DNA of 64,000 nt. It comes from Candidatus Sulfotelmatobacter sp. (GTDB lineage: Bacteria; Acidobacteriota; Terriglobia; Terriglobales; Acidobacteriaceae). The position numbers and the translations under genes were made by a program. The notes beneath the pieces are model-generated. The model did not search any database, had not been told where the DNA came from, and saw only the letters and a list, made by a program, of their open reading frames with translations. Where the stretch lies: the NCBI GenBank assembly GCA_030041475.1, contig JASHNU010000004.1:1-64000 (forward strand), given 5' to 3'. Below, in pieces: positions 17,010 to 24,651 of the stretch (the first letter of the stretch is position 1; the number at the start of each line of letters is the position of its first letter).

Positions 17010-17885
17010 TTACGCTCGCCGCAGATTTGACTCCGTGAGGAAGGGCGCAGCTCCCAGCATCAACGTAACCGCAGGCGCTGCCGCCCAGATCAAGAGACCG
17101 CTTGCCAAGCGGGATGGATGGCTCAGCGCGAAGGTGTTGTGCTCGAAGAACGCACTGATCGGAATCACCAGGCCACAGAGCAAAAACATTGCGAGCGCGG
17201 GAAACGCACCGGCCATCATGCGCGCGGCGCGGTTTCCGCCACCACGGGAGGACAGGTATGCTCCGAATGCTCCGCACGGCACCTGGGCGAGCAGCCACGT
17301 GATGTAGAACCAGCGCGGCAGTCCAGAGATCAGGTGAGTAGGCCGTAAGGCGATGTCGGTGAAGTAGAAGGAAGCATCGTGCACCAGAACGATCTCTTCG
17401 GCAAACATCAACATTCCCGCCGTGAAGAGGCTGACGAACCCCGGAAACCATAAGGACCGGGTGCGCAGGTTGAGGCGATTCGCCTCAGACTTGACGGCGC
17501 AGAGCAGCAGCACCATGCACGCGATCCAGATGAGCCGTTGGACAAGGGCCGCGCGGTCCAGAAAGAGCAGCGTCAGGCCGACGACGAACAGAATGGCGGT
17601 AGCGGGCAACAGGATGGTTTTGGTGCGGCGGTTCATGGTGGAATCGTTCATGGAATCCTCCTGAGATTTGGCGCGTGTAATTTTGTCTGCCAAGACTTCC
17701 CAGTCATCGACTTGTTCGAGGGCGAGCTGCGTGGCCTTTTCGCTGGACCTGGTCGCACGCGCTTCTTCGTACACTTCTTCGAGGTGAGCGGCGAGTTCGG
17801 CGACGACATCCTGACTGCAGGATCGGGGCCCGGCCAGACGCTCGCGGACGATCTGCATCCAGTCAGGCTTCATTGGTTCAGGCAT
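17010..17885 (-). CDS. HAAS-domain multi-helix membrane protein
   Basis: A 291-residue protein. Residues 1-75 (VRERLAGP, then VVAELAAHLEEVYEEARA and ALEQVDDWEVLADKI) form the HAAS-type helical prefix domain found before permease or sensor modules that are paired with PadR regulators. About six membrane helices follow, starting at TILLPATAILFVVGLTLLFL. The ATG overlaps the end of padR by 8 nt, so the two are co-translated. Function is unknown; by analogy the PadR controls its own membrane partner. Confidence 0.75.
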   Translation of the reverse strand: MPEPMKPDWMQIVRERLAGPRSCSQDVVAELAAHLEEVYEEARATRSSEKATQLALEQVDDWEVLADKITRAKSQEDSMNDSTMNRRTKTILLPATAILFVVGLTLLFLDRAALVQRLIWIACMVLLLCAVKSEANRLNLRTRSLWFPGFVSLFTAGMLMFAEEIVLVHDASFYFTDIALRPTHLISGLPRWFYITWLLAQVPCGAFGAYLSSRGGGNRAARMMAGAFPALAMFLLCGLVIPISAFFEHNTFALSHPSRLASGLLIWAAAPAVTLMLGAAPFLTESNLRRA

Positions 17886-18219
17886 GGCTCACACCTGCGA
17901 GGCGGTCGAGTGCATGGAAGAACGAGCGCCACTCCTCGCGCAGCGGCGTGAGTTGCTTGCGGCCAGCGCTGGTGAGGCGGTAGTAGCGGCGGTCGCGGCC
18001 GGCCTGGTTGGCTTGCCAATGACCCTCGACCCATCCGCGCTTCTCCATTTCGTAGAGCAGCGGATAGAGGGAGGCAAGGGTGAACTGCAGCGCGCCGCCA
18101 GTGCGTTCGCCGATCTGGCGGGCGATTTCGAAGCCATACAGCGGTTGCTGGGCGAGCAGCGACAGGATGGCGAGTTCGCCGCTTCCGCGCGCGATTTTCG
18201 AGCTGATGCGTTTGGTCAT
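17878..18219 (-). CDS. PadR-family transcriptional regulator
   Basis: A 113-residue DNA-binding protein. The winged helix covers residues 10-85, with LAILSLLAQQPLYGFEIARQI, FTLASLYPLLYEMEKRGWVEG and YYRLTSAGRKQL typical of PadR, and a short C-terminal dimerisation helix follows. A TTG 12 nt upstream is in frame; I prefer ATG 18219. PadR proteins usually repress their own operon until a ligand releases them. A perfect 13-bp inverted repeat lies 48-88 nt upstream of the start (separate entry). The next gene is the HAAS membrane protein, overlapping by 8 nt. Confidence 0.9.
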   Translation of the reverse strand: MTKRISSKIARGSGELAILSLLAQQPLYGFEIARQIGERTGGALQFTLASLYPLLYEMEKRGWVEGHWQANQAGRDRRYYRLTSAGRKQLTPLREEWRSFFHALDRLAGVSHA

Positions 18220-18266
18220 GGTCGCCTTCAAAGTGATCGGTTTCTGCCCAGTCCGCTCAAAGCTGC

Positions 18267-18307
18267 AATATAGGAATCCGATGTTCGGAGTATAGGATTC
18301 CTATATT
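18267..18307. promoter_or_regulatory. Palindromic operator upstream of padR
   Basis: AATATAGGAATCC (18267-18279) and its exact reverse complement GGATTCCTATATT (18295-18307) are separated by 15 nt. The right part also contains a self-standing 15-bp palindrome, TATAGGA-T-TCCTATA (18291-18305). This is a strong candidate for PadR autorepression, and being in the divergent region it could also affect the phosphoesterase gene. Confidence 0.7.
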
Positions 18308-18380
18308 CGAAGGCAACGTTACGAAAGGCCAGTAAGCCCTGCAGCGGCGTTACTTCGGTAGTTACCTCTATGCACCAATA

Positions 18381-18410
18381 TTGATGCAATGTTAATCATC
18401 CAGTAACAAT
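18381..18410 (+). promoter_or_regulatory. Possible promoter for the LpxH-like gene
   Basis: TTGATG (18381-18386) and TAACAAT (18404-18410) are 17 nt apart, 23 nt before the start codon at 18433. The surrounding DNA is clearly AT-richer than the genes. The -10 match is poor, so this is tentative. Confidence 0.3.
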
Positions 18411-18432
18411 CCGCTGTTAATAGATTAGGAAT

Positions 18433-19257
18433 ATGGATCCGCATGTCTACAACACGCTGATCCTCTCGGACCTGCACCTGGGTGCGGAGACCAGCCACGC
18501 GCGCGAGGCTACGCGCGTGCTGAAGGAAAACCGCTTCGAGCGGCTGATTCTGCTGGGCGACATTTTCGCCGACCTGAACTTCGCGCGCCTGACCAAGGAG
18601 CACTGGAAGTTCCTGGGGTATATCCGGAAGCTGTCGAATCCGAAGCGCAAGATCGAAGTCGTGTGGGTTGAAGGCAATCACGACCACGGGCTGGCGAACA
18701 TCATGTCGCACCTGGTGGGGGTGAGGGTTTATCAGCGGTATAAGTGGGTATATCACGGCTTGCGGCACATTGCGGTGCACGGCCACCAATTCGATGGCTT
18801 TCAGGTGAGCCGTGTGACGCTGAGCCGGGTCGCGACGTCGCTGTATCTGCTATTGCAGAAGCTGGATTTCAAGAGCAAACCGATTGCGCGGATGATTGAC
18901 CGGCTGAACACGCGCTGGCTGCGCATGTCCTCGAAGGTAGCGGAGGGGGCTCTGTCGTATGCGCGGCATCACGGGGCGGACCGCATTTTCTGCGGTCACA
19001 CGCACGAAGCGCTGCACACGGAGAAGGACGGCATTGAGTATTACAACTCGGGGGGCTGGGTGGATTCCCGGCTCACCTATCTGACGATCGACGAAGAGGG
19101 GGTGCAGATTCATGACTACGTCGAAAATGGAGAACGGGAACGAGCTGACGATCGTGATTCCGGCGAAGAACGAGGCGAAGCTGATACCGCGCTTGCTGAC
19201 CTCGCTGACGACTCAGGACTACTCGAAGATGTCGAGTACGAGGGTGTTGGTCGCTGA
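18433..19257 (+). CDS. Metallophosphoesterase, UDP-2,3-diacylglucosamine hydrolase-like
   Basis: A 274-residue calcineurin-type phosphoesterase related to LpxH. Metal-binding motifs appear in order: SDLHLGAE (residues 12-19), LGDIFAD, EGNHDHG, HGHQFD and CGHTH. LpxH removes UMP from UDP-2,3-diacylglucosamine in lipid A synthesis; relatives act on other nucleotide or lipid diphosphates. The last 48 residues, rich in Asp, Glu and Arg, overlap the next gene in another frame and look unlike the rest, so the catalytic domain probably ends near residue 226. The ribosome-binding AGGA is only 2 nt from the ATG. Co-transcription with the glycosyltransferase suggests a role in envelope glycolipids. Confidence 0.75.
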   Translation: MDPHVYNTLILSDLHLGAETSHAREATRVLKENRFERLILLGDIFADLNFARLTKEHWKFLGYIRKLSNPKRKIEVVWVEGNHDHGLANIMSHLVGVRVYQRYKWVYHGLRHIAVHGHQFDGFQVSRVTLSRVATSLYLLLQKLDFKSKPIARMIDRLNTRWLRMSSKVAEGALSYARHHGADRIFCGHTHEALHTEKDGIEYYNSGGWVDSRLTYLTIDEEGVQIHDYVENGERERADDRDSGEERGEADTALADLADDSGLLEDVEYEGVGR

Positions 19258-19870
19258 CGCGGGTTCGACCGACGGCACGCCAGAAATCGTTCTCAGCTTC
19301 CGCGACCGGTTGAACGTTAGCGTAATTCACGGCGGGATGCCGTCGGTGGGCCGCAATCAGGGCGCGGCCCAGGCGGATACGCCCTACGTTTTGTTTCTCG
19401 ACGCCGACATCGAACTGGCCGAGCCTTACCTGATTCGCCGGTGCGTCGAAAAGGCGCAAGCGCGGCAGCTGCACCTGGTCACGACGAACATTCTGTGCCG
19501 CGAAGGAAACTGGGTGGACAAGCTGTTTTATCGTGGGAACGATTTTTTCCAGTATCTGTCGTGGATACACCGTCCGTTTGCCACCGGCATGTTCATGTTG
19601 TTCGACGTAAAGAGATTCCGCGAACTGGGCGGCTTCAACGAACAGATTCGCTACGCTGAAGATTACCGGCTGAGCCAGCAGATCGAGCGCAGACGGTTTG
19701 CTATCGTGCGCGGCGGAGTGTACACGACGAATCGGCGATTCCAGAGAATGGGACATCTGCGGGTGGGCTGGCTGTTCCTGTGGACGGCGATGAATTTCTG
19801 GAACGAGAAACATTTCCTCCGCGACCACAATTATTGGTCGGAGCCGAACGGCAGCCGGACGCGCGCGTAG
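19112..19870 (+). CDS. Family 2 glycosyltransferase
   Basis: A 252-residue GT-A enzyme. LTIVIPAKNEAKLIPRLLTSL (about 12-32), VADAGSTDGT, and the metal-binding FLDADIE are the expected nucleotide-sugar motifs. GGFNEQIRYAEDYRLSQQIERR holds the ED acceptor-site motif. One hydrophobic segment near the C-terminus (LRVGWLFLWTAMNFW) may touch the membrane. The start lies 146 nt inside the preceding phosphoesterase gene in a different frame; the next ATG (residue 6) would barely shorten this. The donor sugar is unknown. Confidence 0.82.
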   Translation: MTTSKMENGNELTIVIPAKNEAKLIPRLLTSLTTQDYSKMSSTRVLVADAGSTDGTPEIVLSFRDRLNVSVIHGGMPSVGRNQGAAQADTPYVLFLDADIELAEPYLIRRCVEKAQARQLHLVTTNILCREGNWVDKLFYRGNDFFQYLSWIHRPFATGMFMLFDVKRFRELGGFNEQIRYAEDYRLSQQIERRRFAIVRGGVYTTNRRFQRMGHLRVGWLFLWTAMNFWNEKHFLRDHNYWSEPNGSRTRA

Positions 19871-20013
19871 GGAATGCGGTAGCGAGCCAGACGCGCGATT
19901 ATTGCGGCGGAAATTACGCCGCAATCCGGCTAGAGGCCTTCGCTTCGCTCAGGATTTCGGGGCGCGGCTTAGACGCCGCGCAGCGCCTCAATTTTGTACG
20001 TGGCCACAGAAAA

Positions 20014-20047
20014 CAGGATTCAGCCAACCAGCTGAATCCTGCTTTTT
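20014..20047 (+). terminator. Rho-independent terminator
   Basis: CAGGATTCAGC (20014-20024) pairs with GCTGAATCCTG (20031-20041) around the loop CAACCA, followed by CTTTTTC. It suits the glycosyltransferase transcript. Confidence 0.85.
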
Positions 20048-20078
20048 CTTGGAGGGAAGTCGAAGCCTGCGAACCTCA

Positions 20079-20133
20079 GGGGCTAAAGCCCCCACCTTCT
20101 TTTTGCTGCGCCGCAGCGCGGTTAAAACCGCGC
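20079..20133. repeat. Stem-TAAA-stem intergenic hairpins
   Basis: GGGGC-TAAA-GCCCC (20079-20092) and GCGCGGT-TAAA-ACCGCGC (20116-20133) share the same tetraloop and lie 23 nt apart. They resemble the arrays at 2751-2834. Function is unknown. Confidence 0.65.
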
Positions 20134-20160
20134 CCTTTCAAACGCAACCGGGGAACGCTC

Positions 20161-20730
20161 TTAGAAGCGCAGCACCAAGCCGGTCGACAGGCGCAAGTTG
20201 TTCTGCCCAGTGCCGAAAAAGCTGGTGTGCACGTAGTCGCCCTGGAAACGCCACGCGATGGGACGAAAAAGGCGATAATCCAACCCTCCGCCGATGGCTG
20301 TCGCGAACGACGTGTTGGACCCGAAGCCATTCGTATTGACGTGCGCAACGCCAACCTCAAACTGGCCAAACGGGCGAAATTTGCCGATCGGCACTCCGAT
20401 GCGCGGTCCGAACATGGCTTCGTAGACATGCGCGCTGGCATCTTCACTTAAGCAACCGCTGCTGGGGCACGGTGGCGTCCCGGCTGTCCCGAAATGTAAC
20501 GTCCCGTAGTGCCCGGTCAGGTCGGCCACAATTCCGAGATAGGGGAAGAGCTTGCCTTCAAGAGTTCCCTGCCAGCCGTTGAGGTTTCCGCGATTGAGCG
20601 AGAGATCGGTGTTGTAGTAGGTATAGCCGAAGTATACGTTCCCCGATGTCGGCACCTGAGCCACACCCATTTCTGCAAGGAGCCCGATGAACAACAAGAC
20701 AGCAGGCGCGATGATCAGACGTTTGCGCAT
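20161..20730 (-). CDS. Small outer-membrane beta-barrel protein
   Basis: A 189-residue exported protein with signal peptide MRKRLIIAPAVLLFIGLLAEMGVAQ, then alternating strands (GNVYFGYTYYNTDLSL, GGLDYRLFRPIAWRFQGDYVHTSFF) ending LSTGLVLRF, an outer-membrane barrel of the OmpA/OmpX-like size class. The start at 20730 has GGAGGAG upstream; an open extension to 20829 is not needed. It is paralogous to the gene at 20861-21376, with a shared tail pattern AWRxQGDxxHTxxxxxxQxxxRxSTGLVxRF. Role unknown. Confidence 0.75.
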   Translation of the reverse strand: MRKRLIIAPAVLLFIGLLAEMGVAQVPTSGNVYFGYTYYNTDLSLNRGNLNGWQGTLEGKLFPYLGIVADLTGHYGTLHFGTAGTPPCPSSGCLSEDASAHVYEAMFGPRIGVPIGKFRPFGQFEVGVAHVNTNGFGSNTSFATAIGGGLDYRLFRPIAWRFQGDYVHTSFFGTGQNNLRLSTGLVLRF

Positions 20731-20860
20731 GAATCTCCTCCGGTCTGTGGTGCTAAACCCGCACAAAGGTGGAAAGTTGTTGGATGAGCGGAGCAGTGAG
20801 TTCTGATGCCAATGATTTGACGATGCCAATCATTCGAGGCGGCGTCCATCGGTGATCAGA

Positions 20861-21376
20861 TCAAAATCTCCAGACAAGGCCGGTGGAGGCACGGTAGTCG
20901 CTCTGATTGGCGCTTAGGTAGTGGGTGTGAATGAAGTCGCCCTGTACGCGCCAGGCGAAGCTCTTAAAGGGAAGTTTGTAGTCGATGCCGCCGCCGAAGT
21001 CGATGGCATAGTGGGTGTAGAGAAAGTGGTTAGAGTTGAGCCGCTGCACTCCGCCCATGGCGTTAACAAACGGATGCCATTTGCCCCAAGTGCCGGAGAG
21101 ACGAGGACCGAAGAGGCCGTTGTATTGCGTAATGCCGGTGCGATAGTAACCGCTGGCGTCGAGCACAAAGCCGAGATGCGGTAAGCGGGCGAAGGGAAGG
21201 TCCTCGGCCGAACCGTTCCAGCCCTTAACGGACTGCGGAGTCGTCACATCGTAGAACTGGCCATACGAAACGCCGGCGAAGACGTTGCCGCGGGCGAGTA
21301 TCTGCGCCGACATCGGAATTGAGAAGAAGAGCAGCCCAACCAGCGCCAGCACTACCACGGCAGCGGTCTTAGACAA
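20861..21376 (-). CDS. Small outer-membrane beta-barrel protein, paralogue
   Basis: A 171-residue exported protein with signal peptide MSKTAAVVVLALVGLLFFSIPMSAQ, followed by an eight-strand-type barrel ending YRASTGLVWRF. The start codon is TTG, supported by GGGGAGGA about 8 nt upstream. It lies 130 nt upstream of its paralogue (20161-20730) on the same strand, so this is a tandem duplication that has diverged widely outside the last three strands. Function unknown. Confidence 0.75.
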   Translation of the reverse strand: MSKTAAVVVLALVGLLFFSIPMSAQILARGNVFAGVSYGQFYDVTTPQSVKGWNGSAEDLPFARLPHLGFVLDASGYYRTGITQYNGLFGPRLSGTWGKWHPFVNAMGGVQRLNSNHFLYTHYAIDFGGGIDYKLPFKSFAWRVQGDFIHTHYLSANQSDYRASTGLVWRF

Positions 21377-21532
21377 GAATAATTCCTCCCCGGCGAAATG
21401 CCGGCAAAATGATCACTCGAGCCAATGAAATCCGTTAGATGCAGTGTACCGGATGGCCAAGATGTCCCGCTTGACAAAATTTGTTCCCGTGTGCCGAAGC
21501 GGGCGAACGCAGCGAAAATTTAACGAACTTTT

Positions 21533-22054
21533 ATGATGCCAAACGGCCTTCACAAGCGTCTATCTATTAGCATGCAACTGATGGGGACAAACTGGCAAAC
21601 GTGGGAACAGTGGCCGGGCCTGGCCGCCACAGAACTGGGGAAGGAAACGAAGTTGAAACTGAATCTGCAAACGCGCAAGCAAGGCGACGTGATCATCGTG
21701 TGCTGCCAGGGCCGCATCGTGTATCGCGATGAAGCGGCTGCGCTCTCGCGGCTGGTTGGCCAAATGCTGGCCGGCGAAGCGCTGGCAGAGACGAGCGGGA
21801 TCGTGCTCGACCTGAGTTGCGTCAGCAGTATCGACGGCGCTGGGCTGGGCGAACTGGCCTTGCTGCAAACGTGGGCCATGCAAAGCCGGGCGAGGGGAAA
21901 AAGTGTGGACCTGAAGTTTGCGGGTCCCAATCCGTTGGTGCGAAATCTGCTCGGCCTGACCAATCTTGACCGTGTGCTCGAGGTGCATCCGTCTGTCGAT
22001 GCAGCCCTGGATTCTTTCCGCGAACAGCAGCTCTTTACCAGTGCCAGCTGCTAA
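21533..22054 (+). CDS. STAS-domain protein lacking the phosphorylatable serine
   Basis: A protein of up to 173 residues whose residues 40-165 form a STAS domain like anti-sigma-factor antagonists: GDVIIVCCQGRIVYRDEAAALSRLVGQML, IVLDLSCVSSIDGAGLGELALLQTW, NPLVRNLLGLTNLDRVLEVHPSVDAAL. The motif that normally reads DSxGLG with a phosphorylated Ser is DGAGLG here, so regulation by an RsbW/SpoIIAB-type kinase seems lost. The exact start is uncertain; several Met codons lie in the first 20 residues. It converges on the LysR gene with a 4-nt overlap of the 3' ends. Confidence 0.75.
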   Translation: MMPNGLHKRLSISMQLMGTNWQTWEQWPGLAATELGKETKLKLNLQTRKQGDVIIVCCQGRIVYRDEAAALSRLVGQMLAGEALAETSGIVLDLSCVSSIDGAGLGELALLQTWAMQSRARGKSVDLKFAGPNPLVRNLLGLTNLDRVLEVHPSVDAALDSFREQQLFTSASC

Positions 22055-22968
22055 TTCTCGCGCTGAAAGCGGTAACGCCCTTCTCGCTCCCTAGCCACGG
22101 CTTCAGCCACTTTCAGAAATGCCCGCGCTGCATGCGACAGGTTCGCATCCTTGCGGTAGATGATGCGCAACTTCCGCTTCAGCTCCAGTTCGCGCACGGG
22201 GATGCGCACCAGCTCTCCGCGCACGAGTTCGGTCTCGACGCTGATTTCGGGCACAAGTGCAACTCCACTCCCCATGGCGACGAACTGCTTGATGGCCTGC
22301 AGCGTAGGGAGTTCCAGATCCATGTGCAGCGGGGTCTTGTGCGTTTTGAAGAGCTGAATGACTTTCTCGCGGTACGGTGACGACACGATGTGAGCGACGA
22401 ACGACTCCGCGCCAAGCTGCCGGATGCTGATCTGCTTGGCTGAGGCCAGCGGGTGTCGCGGCGGGACGACGAAGACGAGTTCGTCGAGATAGACAACGAC
22501 GGACTGCAGGCTGGCTTCCTGCGGCTCATAGGAAATGACGCCGAATTCAACGCTGTAGCGCAGAACTTCGTCGGGGATGCGGCTGCTCAGGGAGCGCTCG
22601 ACGGTGATCTTGATCATGGGATGCAGACGGCGAAATTCGGCCAGCACAGGCAGCACATAGAGCACTGTGAATTCATTGGCGGCGATGATCAGCTTGCCCT
22701 TTTGCAGCTCGCGCAGCTCGTTCAGCGACTCGGAGGCTTCAGCGCGCAGGTTGATGAGCTTTTCCGCATACTCGTAGAGAACCCTGCCGGCATCGGTGAG
22801 AACGCCTTCGCGCGAGGAGCGGTCGAAGAGCGCCTCGCCCAGTTCGTCTTCGAGCTTGCGGATGGTCTGGCTGACGGCCGACTGGGTACGGAAAAGCTTT
22901 TCGGCGGCGCGCGAAAAACGGCGCTCGCGGGCGACGGCCAGGAAGACTTCGAGTTGGGAAAGCTCCAT
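22051..22968 (-). CDS. LysR-family transcriptional regulator
   Basis: A 305-residue LysR regulator: an N-terminal winged helix (MELSQLEVFLAVARERRFSR, then TQSAVSQTIRKLEDELG) and a C-terminal substrate-binding-like effector domain from residue 92. AAGGAG precedes the ATG. It is transcribed away from leuA with a 142-nt AT-rich region between, the usual arrangement for a LysR protein that controls the divergent gene. The effector is unknown; a leucine-pathway intermediate is possible but only inferred from position. Confidence 0.9.
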   Translation of the reverse strand: MELSQLEVFLAVARERRFSRAAEKLFRTQSAVSQTIRKLEDELGEALFDRSSREGVLTDAGRVLYEYAEKLINLRAEASESLNELRELQKGKLIIAANEFTVLYVLPVLAEFRRLHPMIKITVERSLSSRIPDEVLRYSVEFGVISYEPQEASLQSVVVYLDELVFVVPPRHPLASAKQISIRQLGAESFVAHIVSSPYREKVIQLFKTHKTPLHMDLELPTLQAIKQFVAMGSGVALVPEISVETELVRGELVRIPVRELELKRKLRIIYRKDANLSHAARAFLKVAEAVAREREGRYRFQREN

Positions 22969-22995
22969 CCGACGCTCCTTAATGGATTCTTACTG

Positions 22996-23008
22996 ATTCA
23001 TTAGGAAT
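22996..23008. promoter_or_regulatory. Possible LysR-type site between lysR and leuA
   Basis: ATTC-ATTAG-GAAT, a short inverted repeat, lies about 30 nt upstream of the lysR start in an AT-rich stretch that continues with ACTATAAAATAATAAG toward leuA. LysR proteins favour interrupted palindromes of this kind. Support is weak. Confidence 0.3.
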
Positions 23009-23110
23009 ACTGATTGTACAACCGGAACTGATCATAACTATAAAATAATAAGTTTTGCTTCTACGGATTTGACCCGTAGGATAGATTATTAGTCTCGCAA
23101 TGAGGAAATC

Positions 23111-24526
23111 ATGACCGCGGAACGTGCCCGAATCACGGTTTTTGACACCACGCTGCGCGATGGGGAGCAGTCGCCCGGCTGCAGCATGAACCAGCAGGAA
23201 AAGCTGCGCCTAGCCCATCAGCTCGACCGCCTGGGTGTGGACGTGATCGAAGCCGGATTTCCGATTGCGTCCGACGGCGATTTTGAATCGGTGAAGGCGA
23301 TCGCCGCCGTGGTACGCCGGCCCATTATCGCGGGCCTGGCGCGGGCCTGCCGGCCTGACATCGAGCGGGCTTGGGAAGCCCTAGAGGACGCGGCGCGTCC
23401 GCGGATTCACGTATTCCTGGCGACGTCGGACATTCACCTGCAGTACAAACTGCGGATCACGCGCGATCAGTGCGTGGCGCAGGCGCGCGATGCGGTGCGC
23501 TTTGCGAAATCTCTTTGCGAGGACGTGGAGTTTTCACCGGAAGACGCTACGCGAACGGATCCGGAATTTCTCTGCCGCGTGCTGACAGCCGTGGTGGAAG
23601 CGGGCGCGACTACGCTCAACATTCCTGATACCGTTGGCTACACCGTGCCTTCTGAATTTGCGGATTTGATCACGACCATCCGGCAACGTGTAAACGGAAT
23701 CGAAAAAGTTACGATCTCGGCACACTGCCACAACGACCTCGGGATGGCCGTGGCCAACGCGTTGGCGGCGGTGAGCGCGGGCGCGCGGCAGGTGGAGTGC
23801 ACGATCAACGGAATTGGGGAACGGGCGGGCAATGCATCGCTGGAAGAGATTGTGATGGCGATGCGGACGCGGCCGGACCGCTATCCGTACGAGACCGGCG
23901 TGGTGAGCGAGCAGATTTTCGCTTCCAGTCAGGTGCTGAGCGAAATCACCGGAGTGCCGGTGCAGCCGAACAAAGCGATTACCGGGCGCAACGCGTTTGC
24001 TCACGAGGCGGGCATTCATCAGGACGGCGTTCTGAAGAATCCACTGACCTATGAAATCATGACGCCGAGGTCCGTGGGCGTGCCTGACTCGAAGCTGGTC
24101 CTGGGCAAGCACTCAGGGCGTCACGCGCTGGGCATCCGATGCGAGCAGCTAGGCTACCAGTTCGATCGGCGCGCGCTGGATGACATCTACCGCCGGTTCG
24201 TTCGTTTGGCGGACAAGATCAAGAACGTGGAAGATCACCACCTGCTGGAGCTGATCCGCGAAACGCACAAGCCGGCGACTTCGGCGACGCCGCTGATTGA
24301 GCCGATTGCGGAGGCGAAGGCAGCAGCGGTTGGGCTTCCGGCGGCGAGCGCTGCGGCGGCTGCCACTCCCGCTGCGAGCGCTTCTACATCGAATTCGCCA
24401 GTTCCGGAGCCAGCGAAGCCCTTCCCGATTGCGCCAGTCACGAACGCGTTTGGCGCGCCGCTACCGTTGCATCACGACACTCACCACGAGCACCAGCAGC
24501 AGGAAGACTATTTGTGGGGCGTGTAG
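23111..24526 (+). CDS. leuA: 2-isopropylmalate synthase lacking the leucine-regulatory domain
   Basis: A 471-residue enzyme that condenses acetyl-CoA and 2-oxoisovalerate in leucine synthesis. The barrel starts with [17 protein letters not shown] (metal-binding Asp in TLRDGEQ), then [17 protein letters not shown] and [15 protein letters not shown], and the lid subdomain [27 protein letters not shown]. After about residue 395 the usual leucine-binding dimer domain (about 100 residues) is missing. In its place is a tail rich in Ala/Pro/Ser, ending with the His-rich [18 protein letters not shown]. Feedback inhibition by leucine should be absent or work differently. Homocitrate or citramalate synthase is a less likely alternative. 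Confidence 0.85.
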   Translation: MTAERARITVFDTTLRDGEQSPGCSMNQQEKLRLAHQLDRLGVDVIEAGFPIASDGDFESVKAIAAVVRRPIIAGLARACRPDIERAWEALEDAARPRIHVFLATSDIHLQYKLRITRDQCVAQARDAVRFAKSLCEDVEFSPEDATRTDPEFLCRVLTAVVEAGATTLNIPDTVGYTVPSEFADLITTIRQRVNGIEKVTISAHCHNDLGMAVANALAAVSAGARQVECTINGIGERAGNASLEEIVMAMRTRPDRYPYETGVVSEQIFASSQVLSEITGVPVQPNKAITGRNAFAHEAGIHQDGVLKNPLTYEIMTPRSVGVPDSKLVLGKHSGRHALGIRCEQLGYQFDRRALDDIYRRFVRLADKIKNVEDHHLLELIRETHKPATSATPLIEPIAEAKAAAVGLPAASAAAAATPAASASTSNSPVPEPAKPFPIAPVTNAFGAPLPLHHDTHHEHQQQEDYLWGV

Positions 24527-24576
24527 GAAATTGCGCGATTGAGTGATTGAGTCATTCAATCATTGAAAGTCGCAAG

Positions 24577-24599
24577 AGCCGCCTGAATGGCGGCTTTTT
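24577..24599 (+). terminator. Rho-independent terminator between leuA and leuB
   Basis: AGCCGCC-TGAAT-GGCGGCT followed by TTTT. A second small hairpin, TGATTGA/TCAATCA (24544-24562), lies just before. It should separate leuA from leuB or attenuate read-through. Confidence 0.85.
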
Positions 24600-24651
24600 G
24601 CTTGTCCGCTTGGAATTACATCTCCGCTCATACTGAGGAGCAGAAAAAGCC

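Larger units (their letters stand above)
19871..20160. other. Intergenic region with terminator and hairpin repeats
   Basis: No gene is seen in these 290 nt. They contain a strong terminator (20014-20047) and two stem-TAAA-stem repeat units (20079-20133), listed separately. Confidence 0.6.
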
